The notes under the pieces are model-generated. The model was not told where the DNA came from, ran no database searches, and saw only the letters and a list, made by a program, of their open reading frames with translations. A DNA stretch of 64,000 nt, from NCBI GenBank assembly GCA_016188575.1, contig JACPHN010000018.1, positions 35,243 through 99,242 of the forward strand, written 5' to 3'. The position numbers were made by a program, and so were the translations under genes. The DNA is from Candidatus Schekmanbacteria bacterium. Its GTDB lineage: Bacteria; CSSED10-310; JACPHN01. Shown here in pieces: positions 10,108 through 19,230 of the stretch. The stretch's first letter is position 1; every line of letters starts with the position of its first letter.

Positions 10108-13100
10108 TTGGTTTTCCACCGTGTCGCGCACGGTCCGCGACTACTTCGCGACGGCGCGGGCATCGTCGGCGCCGGCAGCAACGATGGAGCCAACCGTCAT
10201 GACCGGCTACGAGGCCGTAGTCGCGATCTCATCGCTGGCCTGCGACGTCCTTTGCGCCGACGAGACATGGATTGGCCAGGTCCGCACGCTGGCGGCCGCG
10301 GCGGGGACCGCGGCGCTTGTCAACGCGCGGGGATCCGCCTTGACGATCGTCTCGGGAGGCTCTTCCGGCGGCGCCGTCGCCGAGGCGAAAGGCTTTGCGC
10401 ACCTGGGGAAGCAGGCTTGCGCGCTGGTCGATCGCGGCTGTCTCGGCCTCATCTTGCCGGAAATCGCGGCGGCAGCTCAGCAGCGCCTGCCGGTGGTGGT
10501 CATCGCGGGTTCGCCGCTCGGCACCAGCGGGACCGCGGATGGAGCTGCTGCAAGTTTGGGTGCGGCACTATGGTCTGCGACCGGTCTGGGAATCTTTGTC
10601 ACGTGCCCGGTCAACGTCGAGGACAGCGTCGATCAGGCACTTCTGGCGCACCGCGCCGCGGCCTCCGCGCAAATGCCCGCCGTGGTGCTTCTCGATGGCC
10701 TCGCCAGCCCGGATTGCGCGCAGGATGTTGCGTTTCCGGCTCGGGAGGTGATCGCCGAGTATCTCGCGCGGGCGCTCGCAACCCCGCCGGAGGATCAGCC
10801 CGGGGCGGCAACCGTAGTGAGCGAGACGCCGTCCGCGCTCCTGAGAGGTGAAGGGAAGCTCCCTGGAGAGCTGGCCGCTGCCGCGGCCGGCCGCTGCTTC
10901 GCCGCCGGGGAACTGCTCGCCGAGCTGCTCCGCCGCGCCGCCGACGAGCTCGGCCATGGCGTTGGCCGCCCCGCGGGCCCGCTCGCGCAAACGGGCGAGG
11001 CCATGGACGCCACGCAGCTCATCTTGCTGGCATCGGGCCGCGAAATCGCGAGTGCCGCTCTCGCGGCGATGGGTCCCGACGGACGTGCTGTCGCGGCGAC
11101 GGGGATACGCTGGATCTCCCCATTCCCTCTGGCGAGCCTCCTGCAAGTCGTGCGCGACGCCTCGGCTGTGGCCCTCATCGATTGGCTCGATGCGAGCGGC
11201 ACCAACCCGGGACTGATCGCCGCCCTCCTCGACTCCGTGCCCATGCCCGAGGGACGCGCGCACGACGTCGTCCCGGCACTGGTGCCCGGTGGCCCTACGA
11301 CGCTTACACGTGGCGCTCTGGAGGCACTCGTAGCGCGTATCGCAAGCGGCGAGCTCCCCGGTCGCCCCGTGGTCCTCACTCCTGCACCGTCCCCGGCGGC
11401 TTCTGCGTTTCCCAAGCGCCGGGCGCAAGTCGACGCCTTTGCCCGCCGATTCCCGGGAAAGACCGCGCGGTTGCTGAGCCGCGACGGGCCATACAGAAGC
11501 TCGGCGGAAAGCACCGCGGTCGGTGTCCTCGGGCCCCGACAGTGGCTCGGCGGTCCGGCGATTTCCAACGCCCTGGCCGGACTGGCGTCCAGCGGGAATA
11601 AGGTGCGAGTTTCGTTCTTTCCGGCCGGGGGTGAGTCCTGTCTCATGCTGGTGTCGTCAGGCATTCGCGCCCTGCCACCGACGCCGTGGGAAACCGAGCT
11701 GAGGGCCATCGTCCTGTTGTCGCGCGATCTGGACGAAGCCTGCGAACCGCTGGCGCCGGTGGCCGATCAGGGCCTGGTAATCATCGTGACGAAGCTCGAC
11801 ACAGACGCGCTTTGGGGGCTGCTGCCGGCATCTTGGCGAACCGCATTCGCGGAGCGCCGCCTGCGCCTGACGCTGGTCCGGGGCGAGGCGACGGCCGCGC
11901 TAAGCAAGGTGGGACAGCTCGTGGCCGGGACCGCCATCGAGGATCCGAGTTGGGAGCCGGTCGACGTCCGCTTGCTGGCGCAGCGGAACGGCGAGCACGG
12001 TCACGCCGGTGCGCGCGAGGAAGCGCCGATGCTGCCACCTTGCGAGGCGCCGGCAGAGGATTTGGTGCGGTACTGGGGCGAGCTCGTCCAGCCCCGGCGG
12101 GCAGGCGAGCGGCTCGGCGCGGCCGACCCCCTGCTCAGCTCACCGCTCGTCCCGGCGAGCACAGCGGCGCTGCGCGGCGCCCACGCGTGGCGAGAAAGCC
12201 TGCCGGAGCTTCTGCCCGATAGGTGCACCGGCTGCGGGGCCTGCCTGGTCGCCTGCCCAGATAGCGCCATCACCGCGCGGCCCGTGGCGACCCAGGCGCT
12301 CCTGGAGTCCCAAATCGACGCCGCCGCCGCAGATCATCCGGTCCCCGCCACTGCCGGAGCGAGCGGAAAACTGAAGCGCGCGGTGCCCGCCGCGTGCGCG
12401 CGCCTGGCCAAGGCCGTGCGTGGCGAAGGCCGAACCGCGCTCTCCGCCATGGCTGCGCGCGCCGCGCTCACCGAAAACCTGGCCAGGCTGCATCCCTCCG
12501 CTGCCGAGCAAGACTACCTCGAGGGCGTGCTCGACAGCTTCGAGCGCGGCTGGCCGGAGTCCATGATTTGCGCTGCACCAGCCGCCGTGGCGTCCGTCCC
12601 CGCGGCGGTCTTCGTGTGGGCGGTTGATCCCGATGCGTGCCAGGGATGCGGGCTCTGCGTGGAGGCCTGCGCGGACGGCGCGCTGGTCACGCGACCGCGA
12701 TCGGTCGACGCAATTGCGACCGCGGGTGCACGACTCCGCGGCGCGCGCGCGCTCGCGTGCGAGGACGCCGCGATCGCTACCTTTGTCGCAACGAAGCTGA
12801 CGACACCACTGGCGGCGCTGCAGATGAGCGCTACGGAACCGCACCCGTTCACGGGCGGGGGGCTGCCCGCACCCGGGTCGGGAACGCGGTTGGCCATGAA
12901 TCTCGCGCTGTCGGTCGCCGATCGGGCGGCCCGCGACCGCGCGGCAGCCCGCCTCATGGCCATGCAGACCGCCTCCCAGGCGCTGCGAGAGTGCATTCAG
13001 AACAGCCTGGCGGCGTCCATCGACATCAGCGACATGCGCTCGCTCGAGCAGGCCATGGCCGGCTCCGGCGGTGGCTCGCACGCCACGCTCGCGACGATCA

Positions 13101-14434
13101 TCGAGAGCCTCGAGCAGAGCGGTGCCGCCCGAACCGTCGACGGAAAAAGCCTGAAAGGTCTGGCGCGGGCTGCGCAGAGTCTCGAGAAAAGGCTGCTCCG
13201 GTTGGGATCCGCCGCCGCGAGCGCGCGCCGCACCGGGTACGCGATCGTGTTGGCCGGCGCGGACCTGGAGAGACGACTACTGGCCTTCCCGTACAATCCG
13301 TTCGCCGCGTCCGCGCTCGTGAGCAGCGGCGGCGGAGGCGAAGCCCTTGGTGTGGTCCGCGGACTGCTCGACGGCTGGTTGGCGGATCTCGGACTGCTCG
13401 CCGAGGCCAACGCCATGGTAGGTGGCGGTTACCGGGCCGAGAGCCGCTTCCGAGGCGGCGCGCCGGCGTGGCGTGACCTGACCCAGGAGCAGCGTTCCGG
13501 CGCTCCTTTCGTCCTGCTCGGCATTGACGCCGCACGCTGGCGGAGCGGCGGATTCGCGGCCGTAGCCAGCGCGCTCGCTAGCGACCTGCCCGTGAAAGTC
13601 CTGATGTTCGACGACGCTCTCGGTGAAGACTCCCCTTGCCCCACGGCCGTGGCATTGGCTGCGTCATTCCACAATGTCCTGGTCGCGGCGACCTCGCTCG
13701 CCGACCCGGCGCACTTTCACCGCTGCCTGGCGGCGGCGCTCGCCCACAGCGGACCGGCCCTGGTCTCTGTCCTGTCGCCGGAGCCCGATGGTCACGGATT
13801 CTCTCCGTCGCAGACGCTCGCCCGCGCCCGCGACGCCGTCCGTGCCCGCGTCTCCCCAGTTGCACTGATACGGCCTGCGACCTCCGTTGGGCAACAGCGC
13901 CTCGACCTGTCCGGAAACCCCAGCCCTGAGATGAGCTGGGAAGAAACGGAATGCGACGAGACCTTCACGCCGGTGCACTGGGCGCTCGGCGACTCGCGGT
14001 GGGAACGATTCCTGGCGGCCGCGCCTGAGCGCGCCCGCGGCGACGACGCGGCGCGCATGCCGCTGGCGGCCTGGTTGGACCTCGATGCGGCGGAACGACC
14101 GATGCACCAGCCCACGTTCATTGACAGCTCCGGCAAAATTCGGGATGTCCCTCCCGATCTTGCGCGTTTCGCGGGACACTGTGGCGAGCAATGGCGAGCC
14201 CTTCGTGATAAGCTACGCGCCGCGCCTATCGATGTGGAAACGGTACGGAATGAAGTCGTCGCGGCGCTGCGGGAGCAGCACCAACGGCATGTGGAAGCGC
14301 TGAAACAGGAGTTTGAGCAGACCATGGCGCAGGAAAAAGAAGCTCTACGAGAGCAGCACTTGGCACAGGTGCGGGAACGCCTCCTGCAGATTTCCGGCCT
14401 GGCCGCCGGAGCCGACCGGGAGAAGCAGCCGTGA
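10100..14434 (+). CDS. giant PFOR-like iron-sulfur protein embedded in the rnf operon
   Basis: A 1444-aa protein laid out like pyruvate:ferredoxin oxidoreductase: a domain I-like region (about 30-260), a domain II-like region (310-430), a domain III-like region (470-650), two ferredoxin cluster motifs (CTGCGACLVACP near 708, CQGCGLCVEACA near 845), and a domain VI-like region (1045-1270). It ends with a charged coiled coil (1380-1434). The residues that make PFOR an enzyme look lost: YPITPS is replaced by LCADETW, the glutamate motif by GGSSGGAVAE, and the GDGWAxDIG metal/diphosphate site by GIDAARWRSGG. The start is GTG at 10100, overlapping rnfB. Its stop overlaps the rnfC start in GTGA. 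I infer a non-catalytic electron-transfer or docking subunit. An unusual active oxidoreductase remains possible. Confidence 0.75.
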   Translation: MASWFSTVSRTVRDYFATARASSAPAATMEPTVMTGYEAVVAISSLACDVLCADETWIGQVRTLAAAAGTAALVNARGSALTIVSGGSSGGAVAEAKGFAHLGKQACALVDRGCLGLILPEIAAAAQQRLPVVVIAGSPLGTSGTADGAAASLGAALWSATGLGIFVTCPVNVEDSVDQALLAHRAAASAQMPAVVLLDGLASPDCAQDVAFPAREVIAEYLARALATPPEDQPGAATVVSETPSALLRGEGKLPGELAAAAAGRCFAAGELLAELLRRAADELGHGVGRPAGPLAQTGEAMDATQLILLASGREIASAALAAMGPDGRAVAATGIRWISPFPLASLLQVVRDASAVALIDWLDASGTNPGLIAALLDSVPMPEGRAHDVVPALVPGGPTTLTRGALEALVARIASGELPGRPVVLTPAPSPAASAFPKRRAQVDAFARRFPGKTARLLSRDGPYRSSAESTAVGVLGPRQWLGGPAISNALAGLASSGNKVRVSFFPAGGESCLMLVSSGIRALPPTPWETELRAIVLLSRDLDEACEPLAPVADQGLVIIVTKLDTDALWGLLPASWRTAFAERRLRLTLVRGEATAALSKVGQLVAGTAIEDPSWEPVDVRLLAQRNGEHGHAGAREEAPMLPPCEAPAEDLVRYWGELVQPRRAGERLGAADPLLSSPLVPASTAALRGAHAWRESLPELLPDRCTGCGACLVACPDSAITARPVATQALLESQIDAAAADHPVPATAGASGKLKRAVPAACARLAKAVRGEGRTALSAMAARAALTENLARLHPSAAEQDYLEGVLDSFERGWPESMICAAPAAVASVPAAVFVWAVDPDACQGCGLCVEACADGALVTRPRSVDAIATAGARLRGARALACEDAAIATFVATKLTTPLAALQMSATEPHPFTGGGLPAPGSGTRLAMNLALSVADRAARDRAAARLMAMQTASQALRECIQNSLAASIDISDMRSLEQAMAGSGGGSHATLATIIESLEQSGAARTVDGKSLKGLARAAQSLEKRLLRLGSAAASARRTGYAIVLAGADLERRLLAFPYNPFAASALVSSGGGGEALGVVRGLLDGWLADLGLLAEANAMVGGGYRAESRFRGGAPAWRDLTQEQRSGAPFVLLGIDAARWRSGGFAAVASALASDLPVKVLMFDDALGEDSPCPTAVALAASFHNVLVAATSLADPAHFHRCLAAALAHSGPALVSVLSPEPDGHGFSPSQTLARARDAVRARVSPVALIRPATSVGQQRLDLSGNPSPEMSWEETECDETFTPVHWALGDSRWERFLAAAPERARGDDAARMPLAAWLDLDAAERPMHQPTFIDSSGKIRDVPPDLARFAGHCGEQWRALRDKLRAAPIDVETVRNEVVAALREQHQRHVEALKQEFEQTMAQEKEALREQHLAQVRERLLQISGLAAGADREKQP

Positions 14435-15786
14435 CCGGCCTGCTGCAGGCGATCCGCAAGTCCCCCCAGCCGACCTTTCACCACGGCGTCCATCCCGAGG
14501 AAAACAAGGGACGCACGAATCGCCTGCCCGTGGCGCGGATGCCCTTTGTCGGCGAGTACGTCCTCCCGCTGTCCCAGCACCTCGGCGCGCCTTCCCCTCC
14601 CATCGTCGTGCCCGGACAACGCGTGGAACGGGGAGAAGCCGTGGCGCGCCCCGGAGGATTCGTGTCAGTGAGCCTGCACAGTCCGGTCACCGGCACCGTG
14701 AAGGCGATCGAGCTCCGCCCGCACCCCAATGGGAAGCTCATGCCGGCCGTCGTCGTGCAGGCCGATCCCTTCGCAAGCCAGCGCGATCAGTTCCCCGCCG
14801 TCCCCGATCCGCTGCTCAGCGCCCGCGAGACCGTGCTGCAGCACATCCAGAGCTCCGGGATGGTCGGACTCGGAGGTGCTGCTTTCCCGAGCCACGTCAA
14901 GGCCAAGGTGCCTGACGGCAAACGAGTGCAGTTCGCGGTGCTGAACGGCTGCGAGTGCGAACCGTATTTGACCTGCGATCACCGGGTGATGGTCGAAAAC
15001 CCCGGTGACGTCATTCGCGGCTTTCAAATCCTCCTCAGCCTCGTCGGCGCCGAACGCGGCTACATCGGCGTCGAGCTCAACAAGGCCGACGCCATCGCCG
15101 CCCTGCGCGCCGCGGTCGGACGAGCCCCACTGCCGATCGAGATCCTCGGGCTCGAGGTGAAGTATCCGCAGGGTGCCGAAAAGATGCTCTTGGATGCCAT
15201 TTTCCACCGCGAAGTGCCGTCCGGGAAGCTGCCGCTCGACCTCGAGATCGTCGTGAACAACGTCGGCACGGCGGCCGCGATTGCGCAATACTTCGATACC
15301 GGCAAGCCGCTGATCGAGCGCGTCGTCACGGTCACCGGCGACGCGGTCTCGCGGCCCGCTAACTTGCTCGTTCCCATCGGCACGCCGGTTTCCGCCGTGC
15401 TCGAGCACTGCGGCCTGCGCCAGGGCGAAGCTCGGCAGGTAATCGTCGGCGGGCCGATGATGGGACTCGCGCAAAAGGATCTCGACGTTCCCGTGCTCAA
15501 AGGCACCTCTGGAATCCTCGCGTTCACCTCGGAAACCGTTCGCGTCCAGGCGGAGATGCCCTGCATCCGCTGCGGCCGTTGTCTGGACGCCTGCCCGGTA
15601 TTCCTGAACCCGTCTCGGCTCGCCATGCTCGTGCGCACCGAAAGTGTTGACGAGCTGGAACGTTATCACCTGCTCGATTGCTTCGAGTGCGCTTCGTGTT
15701 CCTTCGTGTGCCCATCGTCCATTCCTCTGGTCCAACTGATGCGCGTTGGCAAGGGGCTAATTCGACAGAAGAAGAGCTCGAAATGA
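14431..15786 (+). CDS. rnfC: Rnf complex subunit C (NADH/FMN, iron-sulfur)
   Basis: RnfC is the cytoplasmic NAD(H)-binding subunit and carries FMN and two [4Fe-4S] clusters. This 451-aa protein has the N-terminal RnfC barrel (HHGVHPEENKG near 12), the glycine-rich GLGGAAFPSHVK motif near residue 145, the NGCECEPYLTCDH motif near 172, the SLBB-like segment ending near 340, and two four-cysteine motifs, CIRCGRCLDACP near 378 and CFECASCSFVCP near 417. It lacks the very long C-terminal extension seen in some gammaproteobacterial RnfC proteins. It starts with GTG in a GTGA overlap with the PFOR-like gene and ends in an ATGA overlap with rnfD. Confidence 0.95.
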   Translation: MTGLLQAIRKSPQPTFHHGVHPEENKGRTNRLPVARMPFVGEYVLPLSQHLGAPSPPIVVPGQRVERGEAVARPGGFVSVSLHSPVTGTVKAIELRPHPNGKLMPAVVVQADPFASQRDQFPAVPDPLLSARETVLQHIQSSGMVGLGGAAFPSHVKAKVPDGKRVQFAVLNGCECEPYLTCDHRVMVENPGDVIRGFQILLSLVGAERGYIGVELNKADAIAALRAAVGRAPLPIEILGLEVKYPQGAEKMLLDAIFHREVPSGKLPLDLEIVVNNVGTAAAIAQYFDTGKPLIERVVTVTGDAVSRPANLLVPIGTPVSAVLEHCGLRQGEARQVIVGGPMMGLAQKDLDVPVLKGTSGILAFTSETVRVQAEMPCIRCGRCLDACPVFLNPSRLAMLVRTESVDELERYHLLDCFECASCSFVCPSSIPLVQLMRVGKGLIRQKKSSK

Positions 15787-16802
15787 AGCGGCACGCCCCT
15801 GATCTGATCATTACCACAGCGCCCTTCCTCAGAGAAGGCAGCTCCACTCCCGAGCTCATGCGCCAGGTGCTGCTGGCCACCATTCCAGTCGTCGCCGCAG
15901 GAACCTGGTTTTTCGGATTCGGAGCGCTCCTCGTCATCTTCACGGCAACGGTCGGGGCCGTTGCCGCCGAATGGTTCCTGAGCGGTAACCGCTCGGGACT
16001 CGGAACGCTTGCGGACGGGAGCGCGCTGCTCACCGGGATCCTCCTCGGTCTGACCCTGCCGCCGCCGATTCCACTGTGGATGGCCTTCCTGGGCGGCGCG
16101 GTCGCGATTGCGCTCGGCAAGGTGATCTGGGGCGGCCTCGGCCACAACATCTTCAATCCTGCGCTGGTCGGCCGCGCCTTTCTGCAGGCGGCGTTCCCCG
16201 AGCCCATGACCACGTGGAGCGCCCCCGTAAGCTCATGGTTCTCAAGCAGCTCTCCCTACGTCGCGGTCGACCCACGCACGTTCGCGCTACCCCTGATGCG
16301 CGTGAAGACCGACGTCATCACGGCGGCGACTCCGCTTGGGCTCGCCAAGTTTCAGGGAAAGGGAACCGACCTGTGGTCGCTGTTCTTCGGCAACACCGGA
16401 GGTTCGATCGGCGAGACGTGCGCGGTGCTGCTGATCCTGTGCGGCTTGTGGCTGGCATCCCGCCGCGCCTTGGAATGGCGGCTGCCCGTGGCGGCGTTGA
16501 GCTCCGTGTTCGTGTTTAGCTCGACGCTGCACCTCATCGACTCCACGCGCTACCCCGGACCCCTGTTCATGCTGCTGTCCGGCGGCATCCTGTTCGGCTC
16601 CGTGTTCATGGTCACCGACCCCGTCACCACCCCGATAACCCGCACCGGCGCCTGGGTCTTCGGCGCCGGGCTCGGCTTTCTCGTGGTCCTCATCCGCATC
16701 TTCGGCGGCTTGCCCGAAGCCGTCATGTTCAGCATTCTCTTGATGAATGCGGTCACTCCCCTGATCAACCGGGCGACGCAACCCCGGACGTTTGGATACT
16801 GA
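15783..16802 (+). CDS. rnfD: Rnf complex subunit D (flavinylated membrane subunit)
   Basis: A 339-aa polytopic membrane protein of the NqrB/RnfD family with nine or ten hydrophobic segments. GHNIFNPALVGRAFL near residue 121 is a family signature. DVITAATPLG places the covalent-FMN threonine at Thr183 (D-x-x-S/T-G/A-A-T pattern). LFMLLSGGILFGSVFMVTDP near 260 and the TGAWVFG segment that follows match conserved RnfD loops. The start is ATG at 15783, overlapping the rnfC stop (ATGA); a longer upstream reading in the same frame is a shadow of rnfC. With RnfG it carries electrons across the membrane while Na+ or H+ is pumped. Confidence 0.95.
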   Translation: MKRHAPDLIITTAPFLREGSSTPELMRQVLLATIPVVAAGTWFFGFGALLVIFTATVGAVAAEWFLSGNRSGLGTLADGSALLTGILLGLTLPPPIPLWMAFLGGAVAIALGKVIWGGLGHNIFNPALVGRAFLQAAFPEPMTTWSAPVSSWFSSSSPYVAVDPRTFALPLMRVKTDVITAATPLGLAKFQGKGTDLWSLFFGNTGGSIGETCAVLLILCGLWLASRRALEWRLPVAALSSVFVFSSTLHLIDSTRYPGPLFMLLSGGILFGSVFMVTDPVTTPITRTGAWVFGAGLGFLVVLIRIFGGLPEAVMFSILLMNAVTPLINRATQPRTFGY

Positions 16803-16806
16803 TGCC

Positions 16807-17466
16807 ATGGAAGCGACAAGAGAACCTAGCGCGCAGCGGCTCATCCTCTCTCTGAGCATCTCGGGGCTCGTCGCGGGAATCGTGCTGGTCGGCGTGTACG
16901 ACGTGACCTACCCGGCGATACAGAAAAACCGCGCCGAGGCGGTAAAGAAGGCCGTCTTCAAGATTTATGGGGAGCACACCAAGGGATTCGAGGTCTTCCT
17001 GCTCGGCAGTGATCACAAGACGCTGCAAGCGTTCGACATGTCGGGAGGTGCCTTGCCCGAGGGGAGTACCGTGTTCGGTGCCGTGGACAGCAGCGGCCAG
17101 CTCATGGGATACGCTGTCCCCGCCGAAGGCGCGGGCTTTCAGGATACCATCAAGATCCTCTATGGATACGACCCCACCCAGAAGCGGATCGTGGGCATGG
17201 AGGTCCTGGAAAGCAAGGAGACGCCCGGGCTGGGCGACAAGATCGGATCCGATGCGAAATTCCGCGCAAACTTCACAGCGCTGTCGGTGGAGCCAGCTAT
17301 TCAGCTCGTGAAGGGAAAGAAGTCCGGGGCCAACGAGGTCGATGCCATCAGTGGCGCCACAATCAGCTCCGATGCCGTGGTGAAGATCTTGAACAGGAGC
17401 CTCGACCAGTGGCGGCCAATCCTGGCGGCAGAGGCGGCCAAGAAGTCAGGCGCCAAGGAACGATAA
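16807..17466 (+). CDS. rnfG: Rnf complex subunit G (covalent FMN)
   Basis: A 219-aa membrane-anchored periplasmic flavoprotein of the FMN-bind family. One N-terminal helix (residues 11-33) is followed by a globular domain. The flavinylation motif DAISGATISS gives Thr185 as the FMN attachment residue; the ApbE transferase that would do this is not in the window. SKETPGLGDKI near 137 is the conserved loop before the FMN site. The ATG lies four bases after the rnfD stop. An upstream TTG in frame is less likely. It accepts electrons from RnfD or the iron-sulfur pair in RnfA/E. Confidence 0.95.
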   Translation: MEATREPSAQRLILSLSISGLVAGIVLVGVYDVTYPAIQKNRAEAVKKAVFKIYGEHTKGFEVFLLGSDHKTLQAFDMSGGALPEGSTVFGAVDSSGQLMGYAVPAEGAGFQDTIKILYGYDPTQKRIVGMEVLESKETPGLGDKIGSDAKFRANFTALSVEPAIQLVKGKKSGANEVDAISGATISSDAVVKILNRSLDQWRPILAAEAAKKSGAKER

Positions 17467-17468
17467 GC

Positions 17469-18152
17469 ATGGCCACAAAGATGGATGACGAGGAAAAGCA
17501 GAAGTTATACGACGAATTCGTGAAAGGCATTTGGCGCGAGAATCCTGTGTTTATCCAGGTGCTGGGATTATGCCCTTCGCTTGCCGTCACGAATTCGCTC
17601 ATGAATGGCATCGCCATGGGCGCCGCCGTACTGTTCGTCCTGGTGTGCTCGAGCTTCTTGATCTCACTGTTGCGCAACGTCATTCCCAAGCCGGTCCGCA
17701 TTTCGATCTACATCGTGGTGATCGCGACCTTCGTCACCGCGGTCGACTTCACGCTGGCTGCAGTGGCGCCAGACCTGCACAAGTCGCTGGGAGCCTTCAT
17801 CGCCCTGATCGTCGTCAATTGTCTCATTCTGGGACGCGCGGAGGCGTTTGCGGGGCGCCACGGCGTCAAGGAATCTGTCGCCGACGCAATCGGCATGTCC
17901 ATTGGCTTTACGCTTGCGCTTTGTCTGATCGGGGGCATTCGCGAAGCTCTCGGCAATGGGACGCTGCTTGGATACTCGCTTTTCGGACCAAACTTCGAAC
18001 CCTGGGTGATCATGATTCTACCTCCTGGTGGCTTTCTCACTCTCGGGGCTTACTTGTTCCTGTTTGCGTACTTCAAGGAACGATCGGAGGAGAAAAAGCA
18101 GAGGCAGGCCGATGCCGCGAGGAATCTCACGGAAGGTAGGAGGGCAGCGTGA
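17469..18152 (+). CDS. rnfE: Rnf complex subunit E (membrane)
   Basis: A 227-aa integral membrane protein of the NqrD/RnfE type with six helices. LGLCPSLAVTNS near residue 32 and NCLILGRAEAFA near 117 are the two conserved half-repeats. Their cysteines, together with those of RnfA, hold an Fe-S centre within the membrane in characterised Rnf/Nqr structures. The charged C-terminal tail (KERSEEKKQRQ) is cytoplasmic by the positive-inside rule. The ATG follows the rnfG stop by two bases. The gene ends with a TGATG overlap into rnfA. Confidence 0.95.
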   Translation: MATKMDDEEKQKLYDEFVKGIWRENPVFIQVLGLCPSLAVTNSLMNGIAMGAAVLFVLVCSSFLISLLRNVIPKPVRISIYIVVIATFVTAVDFTLAAVAPDLHKSLGAFIALIVVNCLILGRAEAFAGRHGVKESVADAIGMSIGFTLALCLIGGIREALGNGTLLGYSLFGPNFEPWVIMILPPGGFLTLGAYLFLFAYFKERSEEKKQRQADAARNLTEGRRAA

Positions 18153-18730
18153 TGAACGACTTGCTCTGGATTTTCGTGTCCGCTGCGATCATCAACAACT
18201 TCACGCTCACGTATTTTCTCGGCCTCTGCCCATTTTTTGGCGTGAGCAACAAGATCGATACTGCATTGCGAATGGCGGCAGCCAACATATTTGTGCTGGT
18301 CATTACGTCATTCTCGACATGGGTACTGAATACCTTTGTGCTTTTCCGCGCCGAGTATTTGCGCTTGATCGCGTTTATTGTGGCCATTGCGTGCACGGTG
18401 CAATTCGTCGAAATGGTGATCAAGAAGACGAGCCCCGCACTTTTCAAGGCGCTGGGCATCTACTTGCCGCTGATCACCACCAACTGCGCCATGCTCGCGC
18501 TCGCGCTGTTTCAGACCACGCGTGGTTATGGGCTTCTTCAGGGTCAGGCGTACGCGCTCGGCGCCGGAGTGGGGCTGGGTCTGGCGCTGTTGATCATGGC
18601 CGGGATCCGGCAGGAGAACGAGCTCGTGACCATACCAAAGCTCGTCCGCGGCGCGGCGATGAACTTTTTCATCGCGGGAATCCTGTCCATGGCGTTCATG
18701 GGATTCGCTGGTCTCTTTAGCTCGCACTAG
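18152..18730 (+). CDS. rnfA: Rnf complex subunit A (membrane)
   Basis: A 192-aa, six-helix membrane protein, paralogous to RnfE with inverted topology. FLGLCPFFGVSNK near residue 23 and TTNCAMLALALFQ near 110 carry the conserved cysteines that pair with RnfE. VELLIA-type endings in other species are replaced here by FMGFAGLFSSH. I chose the ATG at 18152, overlapping the rnfE stop, with GGAGG eight bases upstream; a GTG at 18149 is possible. It is the last canonical Rnf gene of the operon. A small Cys-rich membrane-protein gene follows after 17 bases. Confidence 0.95.
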   Translation: MNDLLWIFVSAAIINNFTLTYFLGLCPFFGVSNKIDTALRMAAANIFVLVITSFSTWVLNTFVLFRAEYLRLIAFIVAIACTVQFVEMVIKKTSPALFKALGIYLPLITTNCAMLALALFQTTRGYGLLQGQAYALGAGVGLGLALLIMAGIRQENELVTIPKLVRGAAMNFFIAGILSMAFMGFAGLFSSH

Positions 18731-18747
18731 CGGTCGGGAGGCTGCGA

Positions 18748-19131
18748 ATGGAGGCGATCGGCCTGGCATTGCTGCTCGGCGCGCTCTGCGGCATCTGGTT
18801 CCTGTTGCAAAGAGCGACAGGCCGGCTGCCGGCAGACGAGCAAGAGGGCCGGGCGGAAGAACGCCCGGCCGGTTGCTGTGGCGCGCGCCTCGTGTGCCCG
18901 GGAGACGATTGCCCGGACAAGGACCGCGAACCCGGCGCGCGGCTCCGCCCCGCGCAAATCCTGGCCGGCCATCGCCTGACCACCCGACGCCGGATGCTTC
19001 TGCTCTTTTTGGCAATTGCAGGCGCCACCCTGTTGCTCTGGGGTGCGCACCTTGCGACCGCACCGGTGGGGTCGCGCTCGAGCGGGGCCGGTGATAGCTT
19101 GTCCCCTGCTGCCCGCGATGCTTCGAACTAG
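18748..19131 (+). CDS. small Cys-rich membrane protein, possible NqrM-like Rnf assembly factor
   Basis: A 127-aa protein placed 17 bases after rnfA and on the same strand. An N-terminal hydrophobic helix (about residues 3-20) is followed by a polar stretch with four cysteines in CCGARLVCPGDDC (residues 43-55), then a second hydrophobic segment near 83-104. A short protein with one membrane helix followed by a cysteine cluster at the end of the operon recalls NqrM, the factor thought to deliver iron to the NqrD/E pair (equivalent to RnfE/A) in Na+-NQR. The second helix is not typical of NqrM. That role is inference from position and layout; no family was confirmed. Confidence 0.6.
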   Translation: MEAIGLALLLGALCGIWFLLQRATGRLPADEQEGRAEERPAGCCGARLVCPGDDCPDKDREPGARLRPAQILAGHRLTTRRRMLLLFLAIAGATLLLWGAHLATAPVGSRSSGAGDSLSPAARDASN

Positions 19132-19230
19132 TGCTCGATGCACCGCAACGCGACCATGGAGCCGCTCGCGGCGGCACCCCCCCAGCATGCCATTGACCAC
19201 AGGGGTCACTTCCGCAGAGGAGATTACCGC

